A stretch of 16,472 bases of DNA from Clostridia bacterium (GTDB lineage: Bacteria; Bacillota; DULZ01): NCBI GenBank assembly GCA_012520135.1, contig JAAYOX010000330.1, positions 1 to 16,472 of the forward strand. The letters run 5' to 3'. Made by a program: the position numbers and the translations under genes. The number at the start of each line of letters is the position of its first letter. Within the stretch, counting starts at the first letter, position 1. This document shows positions 7,166 to 14,405 of this stretch, one piece after another. Under the pieces are notes generated by a model. The model was not told where the DNA came from and searched no databases. It saw only the letters and a program-made list of their open reading frames with translations.

Positions 7166-8643
7166 TAGATTATGATACAGATTAGACCTCCACTGCCTTC
7201 GTTGACAATCCTTTCTAACGTTTCCTGGAGCTTAATCTGAGCGTTTTCTGGCATATGATACAGTTTTCCTTGAATACCCTCCCGGACCAAGTCACTGAGA
7301 GTTTTGCCGAATACATTAGTATCCCAGATCTTCTGAGGATCTTCGGCAAACTCAGCCATGATGTAATCGATCAGGTCCTGGCATTGCTGTTCCGAACCCA
7401 CCAAAGGGGTGATTTCAGTAGTGATGTCAGCCTTGATCAAATGAAAAGACGGTGCTTTGGCTCTTAGCCGTACTCCGTACCTGCCCCCTTGTTTAATCAA
7501 CTGGGGTTCCTCCAGTTCCATATCCCCAACGGTGGGAGATACCACACCATAGCCGGTGTTCTTCACTTCCTGCAATCCGGCTGCTACTTTATCGAATTCT
7601 TTTTTCACCTTGCTTAACTCCACCATGTGTTTTAGCAGGTGATGGCTTCCGGTTACGTCATAGCCGGTCAATTCTTGCAGGACCTGATAAAAGAGGTCAT
7701 CTCTGGTGTTCATCTCAATAGAGGTACTACCTCTGCCCAAGTCTACTTTTAACAGGGTTACCTTGTCTATTTTATCGTTAGTAGCCAATTCTTCAATCAC
7801 GCCGTCAATATCTCTCAGTCGAGCAACTTTATTGACTGCCTTTCTTACGGCATTTTCCAATTCTGAACGGAGCCAGTAGTCTGCATCTAATTCTTCCACC
7901 CACTTGGGCAAGTCAACATTGACTTCGGTAACCGGGAATTCATATAAAGCTTCCTCTAAAATGTGCAGTATATCCTCTTCCGTAAGTTGGGCTGCGTTCA
8001 AAGGAAGCACCGGTACGTCGTATTGTTCTTCCAAAGCATGAGCTAATTCGATGGTATCCTCTCGTTGTGGGTGAACAGAGTTTAGGACAACGATAAAGGG
8101 CTTGTTGCTTTCTTTAAGTTCGTAAATAACCCTTTCTTCCGCATCCAAATAATCTTCCCTGGGTATATCAGAGATACTGCCGTCGGTAAATACGGCAATG
8201 CCTATGGTCGAGTGATCTACAATTACTTTACGGGTACCAATTTCTGCAGCCTCACTAAAGGGAATTGCCTCATCAAACCATGGTGTCCTCACCATGCGAG
8301 GTTCCCCCCCATCTTCATAGCCAACAGCACTGGCAACCTGATAGCCGACACAGTCTACCATTCTCACTTTAACGTTTAAACCTTGTTTAATAGTAATTTC
8401 CACAGCTTCATTGGGAATGAATTTTGGTTCTGTTGTCATGATAGTCCTGCCGGCAGCACTTTGGGGTAACTCATCCCGGGTCCGATCCCGTTCGTTAGGA
8501 TTTTTGATGTTTGGGAGAACCAGTAACTCCATAATACGTTTAATTAAGGTGGATTTGCCAGTCCTAACAGGGCCGGGAAAACCCAAGTAGATGTCACCAC
8601 CAGTCCGTTCAGCAATGTCCATTAAGATGTCCGGTTTTTCCAA
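7165..8643 (-). CDS. spoIVA: Stage IV sporulation protein A (coat morphogenetic ATPase)
   Basis: Forms the basement layer of the spore coat on the outer forespore membrane, polymerising with ATP hydrolysis, and is needed for coat and cortex assembly. The 492 residues match the family. The P-loop GPVRTGKST (24-32) and a Walker B-like MVDCVG (95-100) mark the N-terminal TRAFAC-type ATPase domain. The C-terminus NEGSGGLICIII is the conserved tail, which in Bacillus contacts the forespore membrane through SpoVM. The start codon is TTG (8641-8643), with AAAGGAGGG 7 bases upstream. It is a single-gene unit: gpsA ends upstream in a terminator, and spoIVA has its own terminator and a candidate SigE promoter. 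Confidence 0.97.
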   Translation of the reverse strand: MEKPDILMDIAERTGGDIYLGFPGPVRTGKSTLIKRIMELLVLPNIKNPNERDRTRDELPQSAAGRTIMTTEPKFIPNEAVEITIKQGLNVKVRMVDCVGYQVASAVGYEDGGEPRMVRTPWFDEAIPFSEAAEIGTRKVIVDHSTIGIAVFTDGSISDIPREDYLDAEERVIYELKESNKPFIVVLNSVHPQREDTIELAHALEEQYDVPVLPLNAAQLTEEDILHILEEALYEFPVTEVNVDLPKWVEELDADYWLRSELENAVRKAVNKVARLRDIDGVIEELATNDKIDKVTLLKVDLGRGSTSIEMNTRDDLFYQVLQELTGYDVTGSHHLLKHMVELSKVKKEFDKVAAGLQEVKNTGYGVVSPTVGDMELEEPQLIKQGGRYGVRLRAKAPSFHLIKADITTEITPLVGSEQQCQDLIDYIMAEFAEDPQKIWDTNVFGKTLSDLVREGIQGKLYHMPENAQIKLQETLERIVNEGSGGLICIII

Positions 8644-8782
8644 TTAATTTCCCTCCTTTGAATACATCCTCCTGCCCTCAGGTGATTCGCTACCCCATCC
8701 CTCCTTATGAAGAGATTATTACAAGCCTAGGCAGATTTTATTGTTCATTACGCACTAGATTTTGACAGCTATAAACACTATA

Positions 8783-8810
8783 TCTATATGACTTGACCAT
8801 GGGAATATTA
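8783..8810 (-). promoter_or_regulatory. Candidate SigE (mother-cell) promoter of spoIVA
   Basis: On the minus strand TAATATT (8804-8810) matches the SigE -35 consensus KMATATT at every position. After 13 bases comes CATATAGA (8783-8790), which shares the CATA core of the SigE -10 (CATACAHT) but not its last bases. spoIVA is SigE-controlled in Bacillus. The leader to the TTG start would be about 130 bases. Confidence 0.45.
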
Positions 8811-8819
8811 CCCTAAAAT

Positions 8820-8847
8820 AAAAAAAAGTGCTTTTTTGAGCACTTTT
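8820..8847 (-). terminator. Intrinsic terminator after gpsA
   Basis: A perfect 9-bp stem (AAAAGTGCT 8824-8832 with AGCACTTTT 8839-8847), 6-base loop, then a T-rich tract on the minus strand. It begins 5 bases beyond the gpsA stop codon and closes the DUF3189-DUF512-der-plsY-gpsA run. Confidence 0.9.
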
Positions 8848-8852
8848 CCAAG

Positions 8853-9887
8853 TTACCAGTCTTGGCGGAAGCCGGTGGCGATTTCCTCTAATTCGTAAGT
8901 TTTGTCTCTACCCATTAAGTTTTCCACACTTTTTAGAGCCGATTTGCCTTCAAAGAGAATTTTATACATTTCACTGGCAATAGGCATAGGTACTTCAAGC
9001 TTTGAAGCCAATTGGTGTACGGTTTTGGTGGCGATAACCCCTTCTACGACCATTCCCATGGAAGACAATACTTCGGACAATGGAAGACCTTGTCCCAGGG
9101 CAATGCCTGCCCTCCTGTTACGGCTATGCATACTGTTGCAGGTTACGATTAAGTCCCCGATACCTGCTAAACCGGCAAAGGTCAGGGCTTCAGCCCCCAT
9201 TTTGGTTCCCAGTCTGGCAATTTCCACTGCACCTCTAGTCATGAGAGCAGCCCGGGTATTATCACCAAAACCTAGCCCATCGGAAATGCCTGTGGCAAGG
9301 GCGATTACATTTTTTAAGGCTCCGCCCAGCTCCACGCCGATCATGTCCGGGTTAGTATAGACTCTCAATACAGAATTCATAAACAGATCCTGTACCAATT
9401 CAGCTGTCCCCTTTATTTTGGCAGCCACAACTACGGCTGTAGGGAGACGCCTGGCAACTTCTTCCGCATGGCTGGGGCCTGAAAGAACAGCGATGTTTTC
9501 TTCCCATTGAGGCAATTCCTCGGCCAATACTTGACTCATCCGCAATAAAGTTCCTTGTTCCAGACCTTTAGCAGTGCTGATGATCACCGCCTCCCGGTCA
9601 AGAAAAGGACGTATTTGGCCGGCAACTTGCCTTACTGACTGAGAAGGAACGGCAAATACGATGAAGCGGGCCTCCTTTAAAGCCATTGACAGATCACTGG
9701 TAATGGTCAACTCGCAGGGCAAAGGTACTCCGGGCAAATACTGCTTATTTTCGTGGATTAAGCGGAGTTTTTCTGCTATTTCAGGGGAACGTGCCCAAAG
9801 AGTTACCGGTATCCCTTTACTAACTAAGTGACAGGCTAATGCGGTACCCCAACTGCCTGCACCTAATACAGCGGTATTGAAATTCAC
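8853..9887 (-). CDS. gpsA: Glycerol-3-phosphate dehydrogenase [NAD(P)+]
   Basis: Reduces dihydroxyacetone phosphate to sn-glycerol 3-phosphate in the cytoplasm, supplying the backbone that PlsY (next gene upstream) acylates for phospholipids. The 344 residues contain the NAD-binding GAGSWGTA (9-16), the LSGPSHAEEV stretch (135-144), catalytic Lys192 in GGALKNVIALATG, and GFGDNTRAAL (206-215). The start codon is GTG (9885-9887), with AGGAGAG 6 bases upstream that overlaps the plsY stop. The 11-base gap to plsY indicates coupled translation. A strong terminator follows, so it is the last gene of its transcript. Confidence 0.97.
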   Translation of the reverse strand: MNFNTAVLGAGSWGTALACHLVSKGIPVTLWARSPEIAEKLRLIHENKQYLPGVPLPCELTITSDLSMALKEARFIVFAVPSQSVRQVAGQIRPFLDREAVIISTAKGLEQGTLLRMSQVLAEELPQWEENIAVLSGPSHAEEVARRLPTAVVVAAKIKGTAELVQDLFMNSVLRVYTNPDMIGVELGGALKNVIALATGISDGLGFGDNTRAALMTRGAVEIARLGTKMGAEALTFAGLAGIGDLIVTCNSMHSRNRRAGIALGQGLPLSEVLSSMGMVVEGVIATKTVHQLASKLEVPMPIASEMYKILFEGKSALKSVENLMGRDKTYELEEIATGFRQDW

Positions 9888-9898
9888 GGTTATCTCTC

Positions 9899-10492
9899 CT
9901 ATCGCTGAAACTTGTCTCCAAATTTATATTCCGTACCATTTAGTAATCTTTTAATATTAGGACGGTGGCGGTATACGACAAAGGCGGCTGCCAGTAAACC
10001 GAAAACAAAAAGCAGCCAGGAATCATAAAAGACTATGATTAAAATTGGCAATGCGATACTGCCTAAAATAGAACCTAGAGATACATAGCGGGTTAAAGCA
10101 ATGGTAACGATCCAAATTAAAGCCGACAAGCTAATGGCCTTAGGAGCCAGGGCAAAAAACACACCTGCTCCGGTGGCCACCCCTCTCCCCCCGCTAAATC
10201 CTAAGAACAAAGACCAATTGTGTCCGGCAATAGCTGCTAAACCCCCCAACATGGCAGTCAGTTCGCCCCCCAATTGTTTGGAAAGGAGAACGGCTATCAC
10301 TCCTTTGGCAATATCCCCTACCAATACGATGAGACCGGGTCCAAAACCAACGATGCGAAAAACGTTAGTAAAGCCGATATTGCCGCTGCCATACTTCCGG
10401 ATGTCCAACCCGTGCCATTTGGCCACAACCAGATAGCCAATGGGAATGGAACCGATTAAATAACTAATGAGGACTGCCCATACCGTATTCAG
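9899..10492 (-). CDS. plsY: Acyl-phosphate:glycerol-3-phosphate acyltransferase
   Basis: Integral membrane enzyme that acylates position 1 of glycerol 3-phosphate with acyl phosphate (made by PlsX), the first committed step of phospholipid synthesis. The family motifs GSGNIGFTNVFR and GGRGVATGAG, and about five hydrophobic segments beginning TVWAVLISYLIGSIPIGYLV, are clear. The open frame reaches 10555, but its only ATG/GTG/TTG-type starts (TTG at 10555 and 10549) lie inside der and lack ribosome binding sites. A CTG (10490-10492) has GGGAGGG 8 bases upstream, overlapping the der stop, and gives 197 residues, the normal length. I therefore place the start there; the codon is unusual and not proven. 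Confidence 0.9.
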   Translation of the reverse strand: MNTVWAVLISYLIGSIPIGYLVVAKWHGLDIRKYGSGNIGFTNVFRIVGFGPGLIVLVGDIAKGVIAVLLSKQLGGELTAMLGGLAAIAGHNWSLFLGFSGGRGVATGAGVFFALAPKAISLSALIWIVTIALTRYVSLGSILGSIALPILIIVFYDSWLLFVFGLLAAAFVVYRHRPNIKRLLNGTEYKFGDKFQR

Positions 10493-10505
10493 TTCTGCTC
10501 CCTCC

Positions 10506-11822
10506 CTAACTTTTCTCCTTAAAAATAAAGCGAATTGGGTTTCCCTCAAAACCAAAAGCTTCGCGAAACTTGTTCTCCAGATATCGTTGGTATGAAAAAT
10601 GCACTTGTTCCGGTCGATTGGTAAATACCAAAAATGTAGGTGGCCTTACGCCGGCTTGAGTCATGTAGTAAAATTTTAAGTGCTTTCCTTTGTCAGATGG
10701 AGGAGGATTTAGGGTCACTACTTCTTCCAGGTACTCATTCAAAACTCCGGTGGAAAGCCGCTTTACCGCTTCTTCATCTACGAAATCAATTAATTCTAAC
10801 AGTTTATGAATCCTCTGCCCCGTTATAGCCGATACATAAATGGTGGGTGCATAGGCCATAAAGGCCAGCTGTTCACGTAATTCCTTGTCAAAACGATGCA
10901 TGGTATTGCTGTCTTTGGGGATCAGGTCCCACTTATTGACGACGACGATACTTGCTCTTCCTGCCTCATGAGCTAATCCGGCAATACGCTTGTCTTGCTC
11001 TGTAATTCCCTCTTGGGCATCGATGACGATTAAAGCGACATGGCATCTTTCCACAGCCCGAAAAGAACGAATTATACTGTATCGCTCCGTGGCCAGTGTA
11101 ATTTTGGATCTCCGGCGAATTCCCGCTGTATCCACCAAAATATACTTTTTACCGTTGACAGTAACCGGGCTGTCAATGGCATCGCGGGTAGTGCCGGGAA
11201 TACTAGTGACAATTGAGCGATTTTCTCCCAGAATATAATTCACGATAGAAGATTTACCTACATTAGGTCTTCCGATGAGGGCTACCCTAATACCTTCTTC
11301 CTCCTCTTCTTCCGGTTGGGGAGGAAGTTTGGCAATTACTTCATCCAATAGGTCTCCAATATTCATTCCATGAGCAGCGGAGATAGGCAATGGATCGCCT
11401 AAACCTAACCCATAAAACTCACTCAGTTCATGGGCCTCTATAAAATCTTCCACTTTATTAACGGCCAGGAGCACCGGTTTGCCCGATTTTCTTAATAGTT
11501 GAGCAACTGCCCAGTCATCAGGCATTATACCGGAACGATAATCTACTACAAAAATAATTAAGTCAGCCTCTTCAATGGCCAATTCCGCTTGATAGCGAAT
11601 TTGTTCCTCCATGCCACCGTCGGTTGTCAACTCAACAATACCGCCTGTATCTACCACTGTAAAGGATTGTCCCAGCCACTCCGCTTTTTGATATATTCGA
11701 TCCCGGGTAACACCGGGGGTATCTTCTACAATCGATACCCGGCTACCTACTAAACGGTTAAAAAGGGTGGATTTACCGACATTTGGACGGCCTACAATAG
11801 CTACAACAGCTTGTTCCGACAT
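10506..11822 (-). CDS. der: Ribosome assembly GTPase Der (EngA)
   Basis: Essential double-GTPase that helps mature the 50S ribosomal subunit. The 438 residues carry two P-loops, GRPNVGKST (11-19) and GRPNVGKSS (184-192). The first switch regions are TPGVTRD and DTGG, the second TTRD and DTAG. A C-terminal KH-like domain that binds rRNA follows. The first G4 motif reads NKVE instead of NKxD, a variation also known in other Der proteins; the second is a standard NKWD. An acidic linker (PPQPEEEEEEG, about 167-177) joins the two G domains. ATG start with GGAGG 7 bases upstream. It lies 13 bases after the DUF512 gene and 13 before the proposed plsY start. Confidence 0.98.
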   Translation of the reverse strand: MSEQAVVAIVGRPNVGKSTLFNRLVGSRVSIVEDTPGVTRDRIYQKAEWLGQSFTVVDTGGIVELTTDGGMEEQIRYQAELAIEEADLIIFVVDYRSGIMPDDWAVAQLLRKSGKPVLLAVNKVEDFIEAHELSEFYGLGLGDPLPISAAHGMNIGDLLDEVIAKLPPQPEEEEEEGIRVALIGRPNVGKSSIVNYILGENRSIVTSIPGTTRDAIDSPVTVNGKKYILVDTAGIRRRSKITLATERYSIIRSFRAVERCHVALIVIDAQEGITEQDKRIAGLAHEAGRASIVVVNKWDLIPKDSNTMHRFDKELREQLAFMAYAPTIYVSAITGQRIHKLLELIDFVDEEAVKRLSTGVLNEYLEEVVTLNPPPSDKGKHLKFYYMTQAGVRPPTFLVFTNRPEQVHFSYQRYLENKFREAFGFEGNPIRFIFKEKS

Positions 11823-11835
11823 GGTTTTACCTCCA

Positions 11836-13161
11836 TTAACTGCAACTCAAAAGGTAGTCAATGAGACTGGAACCGTAACTGGGCAAAAACACCGTTTTTA
11901 TTCCCAGTTGTTGCTCCAGTTGTGGAGCCGAAAAATCATCAATAGTAACCCCGTCTTCATTTAACAAAATATCCGGCAGCAGCACTCCTGTATACTGCCT
12001 GTGGTCGGCAACATTCCTAACCGTCTTGATAATATCAGAACCGGAAAGCAAACCGGCAACGGTTACCAAACCTCCAAAAAAATTGTTCTCCACCACAGTC
12101 ATTTGGATCGGGTTTCCGTCAATTAGTTTATTCAACTGCTCCAGGATATCAGCCAAAATAGGTGCGGCAGCGACACCGGTCAGGAGTAAAAAGCGCTCTT
12201 TAAGTTTAACGGGCTGCCGGATTCTGGTCAGGTTTTCTGCAAAATCGTCAATAAACAGGCGGACGATGCCAATTCCGTTCTCCAACTGGGGAAAACCTTC
12301 GTAGGCATCCCGGTGGGGTATTGCCTGGCCTGTCATCAGGTAAAACTCATCGGCAAGATAGACAAATCTTGTCCCCAATTCCTGTAAAAATGTTTGTTGA
12401 TAATGAGTTACCAGGTCAATAGTAGCCTGGGCCCTGTCGACACTGATACTTTCGATTTTGGTTAAGTGAGTCCTATATTGCGTAAGGCCTACCGGCACGA
12501 CGGCTAAAGACCGGATTGCCGGCCAAAGTTGTCTCAAATCCTCGATGCTTCTCCGTAATTCTTCTTCGTCATTAACCCCTGCACACAGCACTATTTGAGC
12601 ATGTATTTCGATGCCATGCTCCGCCAAAAAACGGAGTTGTTCCATTATTTTAGCGGCCCTTTTATTCCTAAGGAGCCTTGCTCTTAACTCCGGATTGGTG
12701 GTATGAACTGATACATACAATGGACTCAACTTCAGTTCAGCAATTCTTCGTAAATCATCTTCTTTGAGATTAGTTAGTGTGACAAATGTTCCTTGCAAAA
12801 AGGAGTACCGGTAGTCATCATCTTTGACATACAAAGTGGATCGTAATGAGGGGGGCATCTGATCTACAAAACAAAAAAGACAACGGTTGTGGCATTGTCT
12901 AATCCCATCAGTGGTAATTTCTGCAAAAGACACTCCCAGATCCTCGTTATAGTCTTTTTCAATTTGATATAAAAATTCAACTCCGTCCTGGGTTTCCATT
13001 AATACTTCTGCATATTCGTCTGCAATGTGAAACTGGAAATCGATGATATCATCGATTAGTTTTCCATTGATGGAAATGATTCGGTCTCCAGGTTGCCAAT
13101 CTAATTCCGCTGCAATACTGTTGGGCAGCACTTGTTCAATGATCAGACCCTGCTTTTGTAT
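11836..13161 (-). CDS. PDZ-radical SAM-DUF512 protein
   Basis: Family of unknown function found beside der in many Firmicutes and in cyanobacteria. An N-terminal PDZ-like domain (LPNSIAAEL, QPGDRIISINGK) is followed by a radical-SAM-type cysteine cluster CHNRCLFC and a C-terminal DUF512 region. With the start used here the cysteines are 90, 94 and 97, in CxxxCxxC spacing, so a 4Fe-4S cluster and SAM chemistry are expected; the substrate is unknown. The first ordinary start is GTG at 13131, but it has no ribosome binding site and removes the first PDZ strand. The frame stays open upstream and reads (M)QKQGLIIEQVLPNS from an ATA at 13159-13161, with GGTGA 6 bases before it. That extended N-terminus looks like the family's usual beginning, so I use it with reserve. 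Confidence 0.85.
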   Translation of the reverse strand: MQKQGLIIEQVLPNSIAAELDWQPGDRIISINGKLIDDIIDFQFHIADEYAEVLMETQDGVEFLYQIEKDYNEDLGVSFAEITTDGIRQCHNRCLFCFVDQMPPSLRSTLYVKDDDYRYSFLQGTFVTLTNLKEDDLRRIAELKLSPLYVSVHTTNPELRARLLRNKRAAKIMEQLRFLAEHGIEIHAQIVLCAGVNDEEELRRSIEDLRQLWPAIRSLAVVPVGLTQYRTHLTKIESISVDRAQATIDLVTHYQQTFLQELGTRFVYLADEFYLMTGQAIPHRDAYEGFPQLENGIGIVRLFIDDFAENLTRIRQPVKLKERFLLLTGVAAAPILADILEQLNKLIDGNPIQMTVVENNFFGGLVTVAGLLSGSDIIKTVRNVADHRQYTGVLLPDILLNEDGVTIDDFSAPQLEQQLGIKTVFLPSYGSSLIDYLLSCS

Positions 13162-13195
13162 TTCAACTCACCCCTATCCCCATCATTATCCAACA

Positions 13196-13642
13196 TTATG
13201 GGCAAGGCGTCAAGTTAGCCGGAAGGTATGGATTTAGGTCTAATTGGACAATACCCGCCAAAAAAATATAGTGAACCAGGAAATTATTCCCTAAGAATAA
13301 AGATAAATTCCGGGCAAGCCCGGTCCACCGGTTATCATATGGTAAGGCATCAATAAATTTCCATTCCTCTTCTTTTTCCATAGCTGTAGGAAAGGAACAG
13401 GCTAACCGGGGTAACAACTCTTTATCTTTTTTAACCCACAATACGAACACCCGGAACCCTCTTTGATCATAACCTATTTCCAGCAACCGGCCGGGAGGCA
13501 ACTTGGCTATTCTACGCCACCAACTTAGTCGTAATAATTCTCTTACGGTAGCAGTCTCCCGGTTGATAATACCTAAATGTTCTAAAGCGCTGATTAAGGC
13601 CGCCCGGCAATTGGAATCACAAAAAAATACCATGCTTTTCAA
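13196..13642 (-). CDS. Diverged DUF3189-like protein (second of a tandem pair)
   Basis: A 148-residue protein of unknown function that looks like a decayed copy of its upstream neighbour. GRLLEIGYDQRGFRVFVLWVKK lines up with GFLRFLGSDQKGNRIYIVGRRG of the neighbour. HLGIINRETATVRELLRL lines up with HLGLISPQKLPTAEEIMSL. The N-terminal CYGGAHSS motif of DUF3189 is replaced by CDSNCRAA, so any activity that depends on it has probably changed. The start is TTG (13640-13642), overlapping the neighbour's TGA by three bases, with AAGGAG 10 bases upstream; an ATG three codons later has no site of its own. The C-terminal half has a hydrophobic stretch (LVHYIFLAGIVQL). Confidence 0.75.
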   Translation of the reverse strand: MKSMVFFCDSNCRAALISALEHLGIINRETATVRELLRLSWWRRIAKLPPGRLLEIGYDQRGFRVFVLWVKKDKELLPRLACSFPTAMEKEEEWKFIDALPYDNRWTGLARNLSLFLGNNFLVHYIFLAGIVQLDLNPYLPANLTPCP

Positions 13643-14109
13643 ATGGTAGTCGCTCCTTCTGTTTTTGCTTGTATTCCCCGTACCAAATTGACAAAATCAG
13701 GGTAGGCTTTGAGAGTGCCTCTGATGACCAAAGGCCTTCCCAATGAGACTACTCCCAGTCGCCGTGAGAGATACCCTCCCAACATCATCATCCAATTGAC
13801 ATGGGGTACCGTATCAACGATCAGCAGTTCTTCTTTTGGTATCTCCAGTAAACCTGCTAAAGATTCTACTAATGCCGGGAAACATTTTTTGAGACCCCGC
13901 CTGCCGACAATGTAGATTCGATTGCCTTTTTGATCACTCCCCAAGAACCGGAGAAAACCGTGTTCTTGTTGGGTAGGCACATCATAAAAAGGTAAAGACA
14001 TGATTTCTTCGGCAGTAGGAAGCTTTTGGGGAGAAATAAGTCCCAGGTGAATACTGGCTGCTGTTACTGAAGAATGGGCACCTCCGTAACAGTGGTAAAT
14101 AATGTGCAT
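13639..14109 (-). CDS. DUF3189 family protein
   Basis: A 156-residue protein of a family seen in spore-forming Clostridia; its function is unknown. The N-terminus MHIIYHCYGGAHSSVTAASIHLGL is the family signature, with a CYGGAHSS turn (7-14) after a beta strand that resembles a nucleotide- or phosphate-binding loop; that reading is only an inference. ATG start at 14107-14109, with a GGGGGATGA upstream. It is the first gene of the run leading to der and gpsA. I see no convincing promoter in the 294 bases before it, which hold the spoIIP terminator and a structured insert, so it may depend on read-through from spoIIP or on a promoter I do not recognise. Confidence 0.85.
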   Translation of the reverse strand: MHIIYHCYGGAHSSVTAASIHLGLISPQKLPTAEEIMSLPFYDVPTQQEHGFLRFLGSDQKGNRIYIVGRRGLKKCFPALVESLAGLLEIPKEELLIVDTVPHVNWMMMLGGYLSRRLGVVSLGRPLVIRGTLKAYPDFVNLVRGIQAKTEGATTI

Positions 14110-14145
14110 TATTGCTTCATCCCCCTAAATTCCCTTACTGGAATT

Positions 14146-14167
14146 AAAACCAGGGGTCTCCCCCTGG
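14146..14167 (-). terminator. Intrinsic terminator of the spoIIP transcript
   Basis: A perfect 7-bp stem CCAGGGG (14150-14156) with CCCCTGG (14161-14167) and a 4-base loop, followed by TTTTAATT on the minus strand. The short T run suggests incomplete termination. The upstream arm lies within the 15-bp direct repeat, which also occurs right after the spoIIP stop codon. Confidence 0.7.
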
Positions 14168-14169
14168 CT
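14155..14169. repeat. 15-bp direct repeat, left copy
   Basis: GGTCTCCCCCTGGCT, identical to 14391-14405. The flanking bases differ on both sides, so the repeat is exactly 15 bp. The copies bracket a 221-base non-coding segment and look like a target-site duplication. This copy is part of the terminator stem. Confidence 0.85.
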
Positions 14170-14192
14170 GTTTGTTGGTAAACTCCATCTGC

Positions 14193-14209
14193 CTAATCGG
14201 TGTTAATCG
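14193..14209 (+). repeat. 17-bp inverted repeat, left arm
   Basis: CTAATCGGTGTTAATCG, the exact reverse complement of 14351-14367. Pairing stops sharply at both ends. Confidence 0.95.
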
Positions 14210-14350
14210 TGGGCTTCAGAGGAGCCCTGTTTGGGGATGAGCTCAGGCGCCTTCGGATGCCTCCGAAATCGCATCCTGCGGATGCTCATACCGTCGGCAT
14301 TATCCCTCAGGCTCCTTCGCTCTTTTGATTTTGGCTCCAATTCAGCCCTT

Positions 14351-14367
14351 CGATTAACACCGATTAG
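14351..14367 (-). repeat. 17-bp inverted repeat, right arm
   Basis: CGATTAACACCGATTAG on the plus strand, the exact reverse complement of 14193-14209. The arms are separated by 141 bases of further paired sequence. Confidence 0.95.
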
Positions 14368-14390
14368 TTTATTCTCAACAGTCCGCCAAA

Positions 14391-14405
14391 GGTCTCCCCC
14401 TGGCT
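14391..14405. repeat. 15-bp direct repeat, right copy
   Basis: Identical to 14155-14169. It overlaps the first two bases of the spoIIP TAG stop (minus strand) and continues into the 3' flank. This copy lacks the second arm of the terminator stem, as expected if an insertion split the terminator from the gene. Confidence 0.85.

Larger units (their letters stand above)
14170..14390. mobile_element. Small non-coding insert with 17-bp inverted repeat and nested hairpins
   Basis: A 221-base segment between the spoIIP stop codon and its terminator, bounded by perfect 15-bp direct repeats. It contains a perfect 17-bp inverted repeat (14193-14209 and 14351-14367). Inside that lie GGGCT/AGCCC, GGAGCC/GGCTCC, ATGAGC/GCTCAT and two tight hairpins (TTCGGA-TGCC-TCCGAA at 14252-14267 and GCATCC-TGC-GGATGC at 14271-14285). 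No protein is encoded. It could be a miniature inverted-repeat element or a structured RNA carried in the spoIIP 3' end. The inverted repeat is set 23 bases in from each direct repeat, which is not the usual MITE layout. I do not recognise the family. Confidence 0.55.

Noticed and set aside
8644..8720. Tiny upstream reading frames in the spoIVA leader (ATG-GGG-TAG and a seven-codon frame ending next to the TTG start)
   Set aside because: The seven-codon frame has its AGGAGG directly abutting the ATG with no spacer, and the other is a single sense codon. The TTG start has its own ideal site, so no translated leader is supported.
8762..8790. Plus-strand TTGACA with 17-base spacer and TATATG
   Set aside because: A good -35 but only a 4-of-6 -10. 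There is no plus-strand gene downstream, and it would transcribe straight into the gpsA terminator and antisense gpsA. Probably chance in AT-rich sequence.
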